Under the pieces are notes generated by a model. It did not search any database. It saw nothing but the letters and a program-made list of their open reading frames with translations, and was not told the origin of the DNA. A DNA stretch of 14,047 nucleotides from Bacillota bacterium. GTDB taxonomy: Bacteria > Bacillota > Clostridia > Christensenellales > UMGS416. The stretch's first letter is position 1; each line of letters begins with the position of its first letter. The stretch lies in assembly GCA_023409755.1 (NCBI GenBank), contig JAEYRA010000172.1:1-14047 (forward strand), in the 5' to 3' direction. Of the stretch, positions 5,923 to 12,430 are shown in pieces. The translations under genes were made by a program, and so were the position numbers.

Positions 5923-6446
5923 CTAAGCCAACAGCCACTCCACGGCATCCAGCACCGTCTGCGCAATGTGTAGTGGTTCGACGGTCTGCCATTTTCCCCG
6001 GTGTTTGCCGAGTGCATCCTTCCCAGCGCCAGTCAGCACCAGGATGGTCTTGGCGTGGGCGTTGTCCCCGGCGAGCATGTCGCTCCAGCGATCTCCGATT
6101 ACGACGCAGCGCTCCAGATTCAACTGGTGCTCCTCGGCGGCCTGCAACAACATGGCGGGGCTTGGTTTTCTGCACAGGCAGCGTTCTTCGTGGGTGTGGG
6201 GGCAGATGTAGGATTGGTGAACCCCAAACCCCTTTAGTTCATCCTCGAACTGCCAGCGGGTGCATTCACCCCGGGCGATGCCGGGTTGATTGGTGAAACA
6301 AACACCTTAACGTTTGCCCCGTTTAGCAGGTCGATGGCTTGTCTGGCAAAAGGATAAAGAGTAAAGACTCCGGGAACTTGCGTCGTGTCGTCGCCGCCAA
6401 TGGTACCGTCCCGGTCCAGGAATACCGCTTGCCATGGATGCTTCAT
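5923..6446 (-). pseudogene. HAD-IIIA family phosphatase (GmhB/histidinol-phosphatase-like), frameshifted
   Basis: Reading the minus strand from the ATG at 6446 gives MKHPWQAVFLDRDGTIGGDD, the first HAD motif (DxDGT), continuing to about residue 50 (VKVFV), where the frame then runs to a stop at 6234. One base back, the other frame continues with FTNQPGIARG, then CPHTHEERCLCRKPSP (a GmhB-type zinc site plus the HAD Lys motif) and VVIGDRWSDMLAG (the Asp motif), ending LDAVEWLLA at 5923. The join lies at about 6294-6302 in a short A run (T on the coding strand); one extra base would restore a 174-residue protein of normal family length. Upstream AAGAGG supports the start. The rest is well preserved, so the mutation is recent or is a sequencing error. 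Intact members are Mg-dependent sugar-phosphate or histidinol-phosphate phosphatases. Confidence 0.88.
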
Positions 6447-6559
6447 TCCATACCTCTTCGATGATGGTTTTTTGAATGCGATACCAATGCCGCGATAAGA
6501 GCTTACTCCAAAACGAGAATATGCGCCACCCTTGTTTTCGAGGGAGGAGAACAGCTTTC

Positions 6560-6599
6560 TTGTCTGCTTTTGCCTTCCTGTGCGAACGGGAAGGTTTTT
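6560..6599 (+). repeat. 40-bp direct repeat, copy 2
   Basis: Identical to 5811-5850. It lies upstream of the minus-strand HAD gene and before the HlyD-like gene on the plus strand. No plus-strand gene ends just before it, so it has no obvious transcript to terminate apart from antisense or read-through RNA. Confidence 0.95.
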
Positions 6600-6604
6600 T
6601 CTTT
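6573..6604 (+). terminator. Second copy of the intrinsic terminator
   Basis: Stem 6573-6581 with 6586-6594, the same GCGA tetraloop (6582-6585), followed by TTTTTTCTTT. It would stop plus-strand transcription before the HlyD-like gene and so insulates that gene's own promoter. Confidence 0.88.
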
Positions 6605-6647
6605 GCCCGGTCGAACGCTCTTCGAACGGCGTGGAAATCGGCCACAC

Positions 6648-6677
6648 TTGCCCGTCCGGCGTCCATTGCAGTATAAT
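6648..6677 (+). promoter_or_regulatory. Sigma-A promoter for the HlyD-like gene
   Basis: TTGCCC (6648-6653) and a perfect TATAAT (6672-6677) are separated by 18 bp, 39 bp upstream of the ATG at 6717. The -35 is the same TTGCCC as in the ychF promoter. Confidence 0.7.
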
Positions 6678-6716
6678 GGACTATCTACAGAAAACCAACG
6701 CAACGGAGGAATGGCC

Positions 6717-7943
6717 ATGCAAGGCGGCCGGTACGGGCGCAGGTACCGTATCAAACCCCGATTTTATTTGATATTACTGGTGGCAGTGAGCCTGCTTGCC
6801 TGGGGCGTGATTGCGCTGACCGGCCTCTTTTCGCCTGCGCGGGTGGAGTGGGGCCGGTTGGAGTCCAACCAGGCCATCACGGCCATCGTGCTGCGGGATG
6901 AAAAGCTGGTGGAGAGCACCGAGTACGCCAAACTCACCTGTATTGCCGCCGAGGGCGAGGAAGTCAAAAAGGACGACCCCATCGCCCTGCTGTACCTCAC
7001 GGGCTATTCGCCCACCGACCTGGAGAATCTGCTCATCCAGGAGGACAAGATCAAGGACTACCAGGAGAACAACATCCTGAAGGACTTCGTCAACAAGGAC
7101 CTTGATTCGCTCAACAGCAAGATCGACGACCTGATGGAGCAGATCAGTACCAAGGCCGCCGCCCGCCAGACCCAGAGCCTGCTGGCCGATGAACGGCAGT
7201 TGCAGCAATACATGGACGAGCGCAAGGAATACATGGAGAAGGCCGTCACCCCCGACGACATGCTGGAGACCTATTACCAGCAGCGGGACAACCTGGAGGA
7301 CAAGATTGCCCAGACCCGCAAGACGGTGGCCGCGCCTGCCGACGGGCTCGTCAGCTTCTATCTCGACGGCTACGAGAGCACGCTCACCGTGGACAGCATC
7401 GAGAAGATGTCACCCGCCAACGTGAAGGAGCTAGTGCGGAGCCTCCAGAGCCAGAGCCAGGCCGTCAAATCCGACGACGTGGTGGAGCCGAACGAGGAGA
7501 TCTGCCGGGTGGTGAACCCGTCGGTGTGGTACGCCGTGGTGCTGCTGCCAAGGGGGGAGAGCTCCCTGGTGGAGGGCAGCACCTGTGAGGTCACCTTTGA
7601 CGGCATGAGCGATCCGGTGACCGCCACGGTGAAGAAGGTGGCGACCCAGAGCCGCACGACGCTCGTGGTGTTCCAGGTGCCGGAAGGCGTGCGGCAGATG
7701 ATCAGCCTGCGTCTCATCAACGGCCACCTGGGTGCCGATGTGGAAGGCTTCCGCATTCCGGTGAAGTATCTGGCCAAGAATGACGACCAATACTATGTGA
7801 CGGTGCGCGCAAGCTCCGGCAAGGCGCGTGAGATCGCCGTGAACCTGCTGGGACAGGACGACCGGTACGCCATCGTCAGCGAGGGCGGCCAAGAGGGTGA
7901 GCTGTCGCTGGGCATGCAGCTGATAAAGCCTTCGGGCGACTGA
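6717..7943 (+). CDS. HlyD-like membrane-fusion/adaptor protein
   Basis: A 408-residue protein. A basic N-terminus (RYGRRYRIKPR) precedes one transmembrane helix at about residues 16-37, placing the rest outside the cell. An E-G-E-E-V-K-K-D-D-P biotinyl/lipoyl-like turn is followed by a long helical, probably coiled-coil stretch rich in Glu, Lys and Gln (about 100-205). Then comes AAPADGLVSFYLDGY, the returning half of the lipoyl-like hairpin, and beta-rich adaptor-type C-terminal domains. This is the architecture of HlyD-type adaptors. No transporter partner lies beside it; instead sepF follows, suggesting a role at the division site or envelope. GGAGGA at 6705-6710 is too close to the ATG at 6711 and well spaced for the ATG at 6717, which I use. 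Confidence 0.82.
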   Translation: MQGGRYGRRYRIKPRFYLILLVAVSLLAWGVIALTGLFSPARVEWGRLESNQAITAIVLRDEKLVESTEYAKLTCIAAEGEEVKKDDPIALLYLTGYSPTDLENLLIQEDKIKDYQENNILKDFVNKDLDSLNSKIDDLMEQISTKAAARQTQSLLADERQLQQYMDERKEYMEKAVTPDDMLETYYQQRDNLEDKIAQTRKTVAAPADGLVSFYLDGYESTLTVDSIEKMSPANVKELVRSLQSQSQAVKSDDVVEPNEEICRVVNPSVWYAVVLLPRGESSLVEGSTCEVTFDGMSDPVTATVKKVATQSRTTLVVFQVPEGVRQMISLRLINGHLGADVEGFRIPVKYLAKNDDQYYVTVRASSGKAREIAVNLLGQDDRYAIVSEGGQEGELSLGMQLIKPSGD

Positions 7944-7961
7944 CTTGAGTCGAACAGGGCA

Positions 7962-7990
7962 TGGACAATTGTGTTTCATTCCTGTAAAAT
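7962..7990 (+). promoter_or_regulatory. Sigma-A promoter for sepF and the genes after it
   Basis: TGGACA (7962-7967, 5/6) and TAAAAT (7985-7990, 5/6) are separated by 17 bp, 56 bp before the sepF ATG. It allows the division genes to be expressed independently of the HlyD-like gene. Confidence 0.7.
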
Positions 7991-8046
7991 AGCTAGGATA
8001 AACAGGCCCGGCAGCAGCGGGTCGTTCGACGAAGCGGGAGAGAGCG

Positions 8047-8628
8047 ATGGAAAAGAAATTCATGGGCAAATTCCTGTCAATACTGGGCTTTGAAGACCGG
8101 GAGGGCGAAGACCTGCCGGAGGAGCCGCAGGAGGAGCAGCCCACCCCATACGGTGCCCAGGGCCGTACGGCCAGCATGGGCAGCGCCGCCGCCCAAAGGC
8201 CGACGGTGCGCCGCCGCATGGATGAGCCGCCCATCTCCCCCCAGCCGGTGCCGCGCCGCGCCGAGGAGAGCCGGGTGGTGCCCATGGGCGCGGCAGGCGC
8301 GTCGCCTTCGGCCGCCAGCGGCATGCGTATGGTCGTCTACCAGCCCCAGAGCTACGACGACACCCAGCGCATCATCGACGACCTGAAGAGCGGCCGGCCG
8401 GTCATCGCCAACCTGGAGGACCTCAACGTGGAGATTGCCCAGCGGGTGCTGGATTTTCTCTCCGGCGCGGTCTACGGCGTGGACGGCAGCATCCGCAAGG
8501 TTTCCCGCGGTATCTTCCTGCTGGCGCCGCCCCACGTCGACATTTCGGGCAATGTGCTCAGCAGCCTGACCAACGACCTGCGTAGCGGCAGGGGCAGCTA
8601 CTTCAGCAACCCCCGCCGGCCGGAGTAA
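8047..8628 (+). CDS. sepF: Cell division protein SepF
   Basis: A 193-residue protein. The first 15 or so residues (MEKKFMGKFLSILGF) form the amphipathic helix that anchors SepF to the membrane. Residues 20-92 are a long Pro/Glu/Arg-rich, probably disordered linker. The globular SepF domain begins about residue 94 (RMVVYQPQSYDDTQRI) and includes GRPVIANLEDLN, VYGVDGSIRKVSRGIFLLAP and the conserved C-terminal VDISG. SepF polymerises into rings and tethers FtsZ to the membrane in Firmicutes and Actinobacteria. GGGAG lies 6 bases before the ATG. The gene heads the sepF-ylmG-ylmH-divIVA order seen widely in Firmicutes. Confidence 0.96.
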   Translation: MEKKFMGKFLSILGFEDREGEDLPEEPQEEQPTPYGAQGRTASMGSAAAQRPTVRRRMDEPPISPQPVPRRAEESRVVPMGAAGASPSAASGMRMVVYQPQSYDDTQRIIDDLKSGRPVIANLEDLNVEIAQRVLDFLSGAVYGVDGSIRKVSRGIFLLAPPHVDISGNVLSSLTNDLRSGRGSYFSNPRRPE

Positions 8629-8631
8629 ACC

Positions 8632-8928
8632 ATGGGTGAACTGGGAATTCGTCTGCTCCTTGTTCTGCGTTGGGTGCTCGATATTTACACCTATGTCATT
8701 TTGGCCAGCGTCATTTTGAGCTGGATTCCGCTCTCGCCCTACAACCCGCTGGTGCGTGCGGTGCACTTCCTGTCGGAGCCGCTGCTGTCGCCCTGCCGGG
8801 CACTCATGCATCGCATCATCCCGCCGGGGCGCATTCCGCTGGATTTCTCCCCGGTGTTGGCCATGCTCGTCATCCAGGCCGTCAGCTGGTTTGTGCTGAA
8901 GGTCATTCTGTACCTGTACGGCGCATGA
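8632..8928 (+). CDS. ylmG: YggT-family membrane protein YlmG
   Basis: A 98-residue YGGT-domain protein with two membrane helices, at about residues 5-30 and 72-95. Between them is the family signature: SWIPLSPYNPLVRAVHFLSE, then PLLSPCRALMHRIIPP. YlmG/YggT proteins are linked to envelope, division and nucleoid organisation in bacteria and to thylakoid biogenesis in plastids; the molecular role is unclear. It starts 3 bases after sepF, with GGAG overlapping the end of that gene, and its stop overlaps the next start (ATGA), so it is in the operon. Confidence 0.95.
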   Translation: MGELGIRLLLVLRWVLDIYTYVILASVILSWIPLSPYNPLVRAVHFLSEPLLSPCRALMHRIIPPGRIPLDFSPVLAMLVIQAVSWFVLKVILYLYGA

Positions 8929-9686
8929 ACCTGACGCGGACCGAGGAACAGCTTCTCGCCCGCCTGCGGGAGCAAGCCGAACGCGCTGGTCGCGGCGGTG
9001 CGGTGGTGTTCACCCGGTTTCTTGATCCGCGCGAGCAGCAGTTGGCCGAGTCCGCTGCCCGCGATGCGGTGGTGGAGTGCCGGCTCTTTGGCGGCGATCT
9101 GCCCTTCGAACGGCGGGTGGTTGCCTTTGACGGGCGGGACTGGACCGATGATGAGCCGGACTGGCCCCTGCGTGCGGTGGAGATCACCTGGGACAGCCGC
9201 TATGGCTCGCCAGCCCATCGGGACATTCTTGGTGCCGTGTTGGCGCTGGGAATAAACCGCGATGGGCTGGGTGATATTACCTTAGAAGATTCCCGTGCTG
9301 TGCTGTGGGGCACCGAGGCCATGGCGGCCTTTGTGGCCGACAACCTGACAAAAGCCGGGCGGGTAACTGTACGCACTGCGATCCTGGCCGACCCGCTGGC
9401 GGCCCTGCCGCCCCCGGTGATGGAGGAAGTGACCGTCACCGTGGCATCGCTGCGGCTGGACGCAGTGGTTGCTGCCGTCTATGACCTGAGCCGGGAGGAA
9501 GCGGCCCGGGCCGTACGCGCCGGCCTGGTGAAGGTGGACCACCGGCCCGAAGAGAGAACCGACCACCCGCTTGCCGAAGGAGCGCTGTTGTCGCTGCGGG
9601 GCCGGGGCCGGGCACGGCTTCTGGATGCCAGCGGGCGCACACGGCGCAGCGGACGCATCCGCATCATACTGGAACGCACCCGGTGA
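8925..9686 (+). CDS. ylmH: S4-domain RNA-binding protein YlmH
   Basis: A 253-residue protein of typical YlmH length. The N-terminal domain contains FTRFLDPREQ, GGDLPFERRVVAF and HRDILGAVLALGINRDGLGD, all hallmarks of the family. The C-terminal part from about residue 172 is an S4 RNA-binding domain, with LRLDAVVAAVYDLSREEAAR and a downstream VKVD loop, ending in a basic tail. YlmH is a ribosome-associated factor; work in Bacillus points to a role in ribosome-associated quality control alongside RqcH. The start ATG overlaps the ylmG stop, indicating coupled translation. A longer in-frame ORF starting at 8670 is excluded because it overlaps ylmG and lacks family similarity. Confidence 0.94.
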   Translation: MNLTRTEEQLLARLREQAERAGRGGAVVFTRFLDPREQQLAESAARDAVVECRLFGGDLPFERRVVAFDGRDWTDDEPDWPLRAVEITWDSRYGSPAHRDILGAVLALGINRDGLGDITLEDSRAVLWGTEAMAAFVADNLTKAGRVTVRTAILADPLAALPPPVMEEVTVTVASLRLDAVVAAVYDLSREEAARAVRAGLVKVDHRPEERTDHPLAEGALLSLRGRGRARLLDASGRTRRSGRIRIILERTR

Positions 9687-9720
9687 GGGGCCACCCGGCC
9701 GGGGCAGAACGGAGGAGTCC

Positions 9721-10299
9721 ATGGCTTTGACGGGCAAGGAACTGCGGGACTGGGACCTGACCCAGACGATCTTCCGTGGTTATAAGATTACCGAGGTGGA
9801 CGACGTACTGGAGCAGGCCGCCCAGGAGATCGACCGCCTGCAGGCCGAGAATGCCGCCCTGACCGCCCGTGTGCAGGAGCACGCCGCCCGGGAGGCCCAG
9901 GTGGATGAAATGCAGGAAACGCTGCGGGAGACGCTGCTGACGGCCCAGCAGGCTGCTGAGGACGTGGTGCGCTCCTCGCGGGAGAAGGCCGCCGCCATCC
10001 TGGCGGACAGCGAACGGGAGAGCTGCCGCAGAATGGACCATGCCGACGAACAGGTGCGGGCCGCCCAGCGCCGGGTGGAGGACCTGCAGGCGGAGGCCGT
10101 CAACATGAAGACCATGCTTCGCCGTGTCATGGGCGATCAGCTTCGCCTGTTGGAGGAGGACTTCCCCGACCTGACGGCGGACGCGGCTCCCGCTGAGTCG
10201 TCGCCCGACGCCACCCAGCGCTTGCCGCTCAGGGACATCCGCGCGGCTCAGTCGGTTTGGTTGGAGGGCAACCAGCTTGAGGAGCATGGGCAGGCTTGA
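9721..10299 (+). CDS. divIVA: Cell division/polarity protein DivIVA
   Basis: A 192-residue DivIVA-family protein. The N-terminal membrane-binding segment has the conserved TIFRGYKITEVDDVLEQ, with exposed Phe18 and Arg19 as in DivIVA, where they insert into curved membrane at septa and poles. Nearly all the rest to about residue 145 is coiled coil rich in Ala, Glu, Gln and Arg. The last 40 residues are acidic and Pro-containing and probably disordered. GGAGGA lies 4 bases before the ATG at 9721. It follows ylmH by 34 bases and overlaps the next gene by 14 bases, so it belongs to the same transcription unit. Confidence 0.95.
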   Translation: MALTGKELRDWDLTQTIFRGYKITEVDDVLEQAAQEIDRLQAENAALTARVQEHAAREAQVDEMQETLRETLLTAQQAAEDVVRSSREKAAAILADSERESCRRMDHADEQVRAAQRRVEDLQAEAVNMKTMLRRVMGDQLRLLEEDFPDLTADAAPAESSPDATQRLPLRDIRAAQSVWLEGNQLEEHGQA

Positions 10300-10618
10300 C
10301 CGTTGGCTGGGCCGCAGGCGCCGGCCCGCAGCACCCGCGCCTGATGACGGCCCCCGTGACGACCCCGGCGGCACCCGGGGCGGAGCGTTGCCCACCGATC
10401 CCGATTTTGCCGAATACCGCCGGTATTTGAGCAGCCCGCGCCGGCTGCTGTTTATCAACTTCATTGCGGGCCTGGCCCGCGGGCTGGGCATGTCGGTGGG
10501 GTTCACCATTCTGGGTGCCTTGCTCATCTACTTCATGCGTCAACTGGTGTGGCAGAACATCCCTTGGCTCAGCCAGTTCATCGCGGAGATCGTGGTCCTG
10601 GTGGACGCTAAGACCTAG
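10286..10618 (+). CDS. DUF5665-family small membrane protein
   Basis: A 110-residue protein. The first half is basic then Pro/Gly/Asp-rich; residues 52-90 (RRLLFINFIAGLARGLGMSV, then GFTILGALLIYFMRQL) match the core of DUF5665, a small Firmicutes membrane family with one or two hydrophobic helices. The function is unknown. It overlaps divIVA by 14 bases. Start choice: the ATG at 10286 has GAGG 3 bases away, rather close; an in-frame TTG at 10277 has GGAGGG at the ideal 8 bases, adding three residues. I keep the ATG but rate it about equal. Its place with sepF and divIVA suggests an envelope or division role, by context only. Confidence 0.8.
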   Translation: MGRLDRWLGRRRRPAAPAPDDGPRDDPGGTRGGALPTDPDFAEYRRYLSSPRRLLFINFIAGLARGLGMSVGFTILGALLIYFMRQLVWQNIPWLSQFIAEIVVLVDAKT

Positions 10619-10655
10619 GCCGCCGAGAAATGCCGGCGGCTTATTCATTCCTTGT
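10619..10655 (+). terminator. Terminator after the division cluster
   Basis: GCCGCCG (10619-10625) pairs with CGGCGGC (10634-10640), immediately after the stop codon, followed by TTATTCATTCCTT. The stem is strong and the T tract is broken but adequate. Confidence 0.7.
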
Positions 10656-10859
10656 GTGTCCATTCCTTGTCAGCCCTGGGAAATGGGGATGCCGGCGACG
10701 CCCCACCGCGTTGGCGCGGGAGTTGGGCCCCCAACCAGTGCGGAAGAACCTTCTCCACGGCGGTCGCATTCATTTGTTTTCATGATTTATTGTGAGTGGG
10801 GGAACCATCTGTCCATTTTGTGCGACAAACGATTGAATGATATGAACGTTGGAGGTTAT

Positions 10860-12164
10860 ATGGAACGGGCGACAAAGGCAAGGTTGTGGACCAAGGACTT
10901 TACGCTGCTCTGGCAGGGGCAGTTCGTCTCAGAGTTTGGCAATGCCATTTTTGCGGTGGCGCTGGGCTTCTGGGCATACGCCACCACCGGCAACGAAGCG
11001 GTCATGGGCATGGTCATGGCATGTTTCTCCATCCCAAGCATCGTGCTGGGGCCACTGTCCGGTACGCTGGCCGATCGACTCAACCGCAAATGGCTCATCA
11101 TCGGGTCGGACGCCATCCGCGGGTTCATCTTCCTGGCGATGGGCGCACTCATCCTGTTTGACCTCTTTCCCTTCTGGTGCATCTATCCATTGGCGCTGCT
11201 GGCCGGGGCCTGTGGGGCGTTCCACAGCCCGGCGATGAGCTCCGTTCTGCCGGACATTGTGGACCGCAGCCTGTTGACCCAGGCCAACTCTGCCCGCAGC
11301 CTTGCTTCGGCGCTCGATGACGTCATTGGTACACCGGTGGGAGGCGTGCTCTACACGGTATTGGGCGCGCCGGTGGTGTTCCTGTTCAATGGGGTAAGCT
11401 ATCTTTATGCGGCGGCGGCGCAGCTCTTCCTCCATGTGCCCCGGCGGCAGAGGACGGCCACGTCCCAACGCCACATACTGGCAGACATGGGCGAGGGCTT
11501 TCGCTACATCTGGAGCAACAACGGCCTGCGGATGCTCATCGCCATCGGGGCGTTCCTCAACTTCTTCTTCACCATCGCCACCACGCTGTTCATCCCTTGG
11601 TTTGACCAGACGCCATGGCTCGGCGCCGGGCGGTATGGCTTCACCATGGGTGCGCTGACCGCAGGGGCAATCCTGGGCATGCTGCTGCTGTCGGCCATCA
11701 AAGTCCCCGCAAAACGCCGTGCGATGCTCTTTTCCGGTGCGCTGGTCGTCATGGGTATCATGATAACGGTCGCCGTGTTCCTGAAGATTTATTGGCTCAT
11801 CGTGGTGTTGGTGTTCCTGTCGGGCTTGTGCAATGCGGTAGTGAACGTGCTGCTGCAGACCGTCATGCAGCTGACCGTCTCACCGGAAAACCGTGGCAAG
11901 GTCTCCGGCATCATGAACACCTTCATCGGCGGGCTTATGCCGGTGGCGATGATGCTCTCGGGCTTCCTGGCTCGTCTCATCGGTACCCACCTCACCATTA
12001 AGCTGGCGTTCATCGCGGCGCTGCTGACCGCGGTACCGGCACTGTTCGGGCGGACCTTCCACGTGTTCCTCAACTACGAACCGCCGGCGGCCGAACCGAC
12101 CGACGAAACGGATGACGCCGTGCCGGTCACGGTGGGGGAGGCTTCCCTGTCCGCCGGGGAGTAA
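10860..12164 (+). CDS. MFS transporter (MFS_3/EntS-like exporter family)
   Basis: A 434-residue membrane protein with about 12 hydrophobic segments. It opens with TLLWQGQFVSEFGNAIFAVA, typical of the MFS_3-type exporters related to enterobactin exporter EntS and macrolide efflux pumps. The loop 2-3 motif is GPLSGTLADRLNRKW (motif A, with Asn for the usual Gly). The sequence NSARSLASALDDVIGTPVGG also fits this family. The last 35 residues are an acidic, soluble tail. GGAGG lies 4 bases before the ATG at 10860; the frame stays open upstream to 10464, but that part overlaps the previous gene and terminator and is not real. It stands alone between two terminators. The substrate cannot be told. 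Confidence 0.9.
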   Translation: MERATKARLWTKDFTLLWQGQFVSEFGNAIFAVALGFWAYATTGNEAVMGMVMACFSIPSIVLGPLSGTLADRLNRKWLIIGSDAIRGFIFLAMGALILFDLFPFWCIYPLALLAGACGAFHSPAMSSVLPDIVDRSLLTQANSARSLASALDDVIGTPVGGVLYTVLGAPVVFLFNGVSYLYAAAAQLFLHVPRRQRTATSQRHILADMGEGFRYIWSNNGLRMLIAIGAFLNFFFTIATTLFIPWFDQTPWLGAGRYGFTMGALTAGAILGMLLLSAIKVPAKRRAMLFSGALVVMGIMITVAVFLKIYWLIVVLVFLSGLCNAVVNVLLQTVMQLTVSPENRGKVSGIMNTFIGGLMPVAMMLSGFLARLIGTHLTIKLAFIAALLTAVPALFGRTFHVFLNYEPPAAEPTDETDDAVPVTVGEASLSAGE

Positions 12165-12192
12165 TCGGAGCGGTTGTCAGTTCCCCGGATAG

Positions 12193-12219
12193 AAGGGCTG
12201 CGGCAATGCCGCAGCCCTT
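12193..12219 (+). terminator. Hairpin terminator after the first MFS gene
   Basis: Left arm 12193-12204 pairs perfectly with 12208-12219 (12 pairs, eight of them G-C) around a 3-base loop, 28 bases after the stop codon. The stem is very stable, but only a GGTGTGTC stretch follows, so the T tract is poor. A transcript end is likely; efficiency is uncertain. Confidence 0.65.
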
Positions 12220-12345
12220 GGTGTGTCTCCCTGGCGGGCGCTGGCAGAGACGGTGGGTGCCGCTCCACACCTCCGTTGGTTCTGAGTTGTCTACACGGCG
12301 GGCCCATAAGCGGTCGGCCCTCTGGCGCCGCCTGTTTTTGTCCTG

Positions 12346-12351
12346 TATAAT
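12346..12351 (+). promoter_or_regulatory. -10 element of the second MFS gene
   Basis: A perfect TATAAT, with TG directly before it. At 17 bp upstream there is only TGGCGC, a poor -35, so strength may depend on an activator. The start site would be near 12358, giving a leader of about 70 nt that holds a terminator-like hairpin. Confidence 0.5.
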
Positions 12352-12385
12352 GGAATGGAGTCAACGGGAATGCCGATGGAGCGTT

Positions 12386-12412
12386 CAGGCCGCAGGGCCT
12401 GTTCGTTTTTTT
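12386..12412 (+). promoter_or_regulatory. Terminator-like hairpin in the leader of the second MFS gene (candidate attenuator)
   Basis: CAGGCC (12386-12391) pairs with GGCCTG (12396-12401) around GCAG, followed by TTCG and seven T residues. It sits between the predicted promoter and the Shine-Dalgarno GGAAGGGGG (from 12416), exactly where a transcription attenuator would be. No upstream gene needs this terminator, since a stronger hairpin lies at 12193-12219. Confidence 0.5.
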
Positions 12413-12430
12413 ATAGGAAGGGGGATATGC

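Noticed and set aside
5811..6599. Identical 40-bp repeats as ends of an insertion sequence or a CRISPR array
   Set aside because: No transposase, no terminal inverted repeats and no short target duplication were seen. There are only two copies, 749 bp apart, and each is a complete terminator.
10824..10846. TTGTGC (10818-10823), 17 bp, TATGAA as the promoter of the first MFS gene
   Set aside because: The implied transcription start would fall inside the Shine-Dalgarno sequence. No convincing alternative promoter was found in 10641-10859.
10464..10859. N-terminal extension of the first MFS protein to 566 residues
   Set aside because: The extension overlaps the DUF5665 gene and its terminator and is Arg/Trp/Ser-rich noise. 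A good Shine-Dalgarno and a family-typical start are at 10860.
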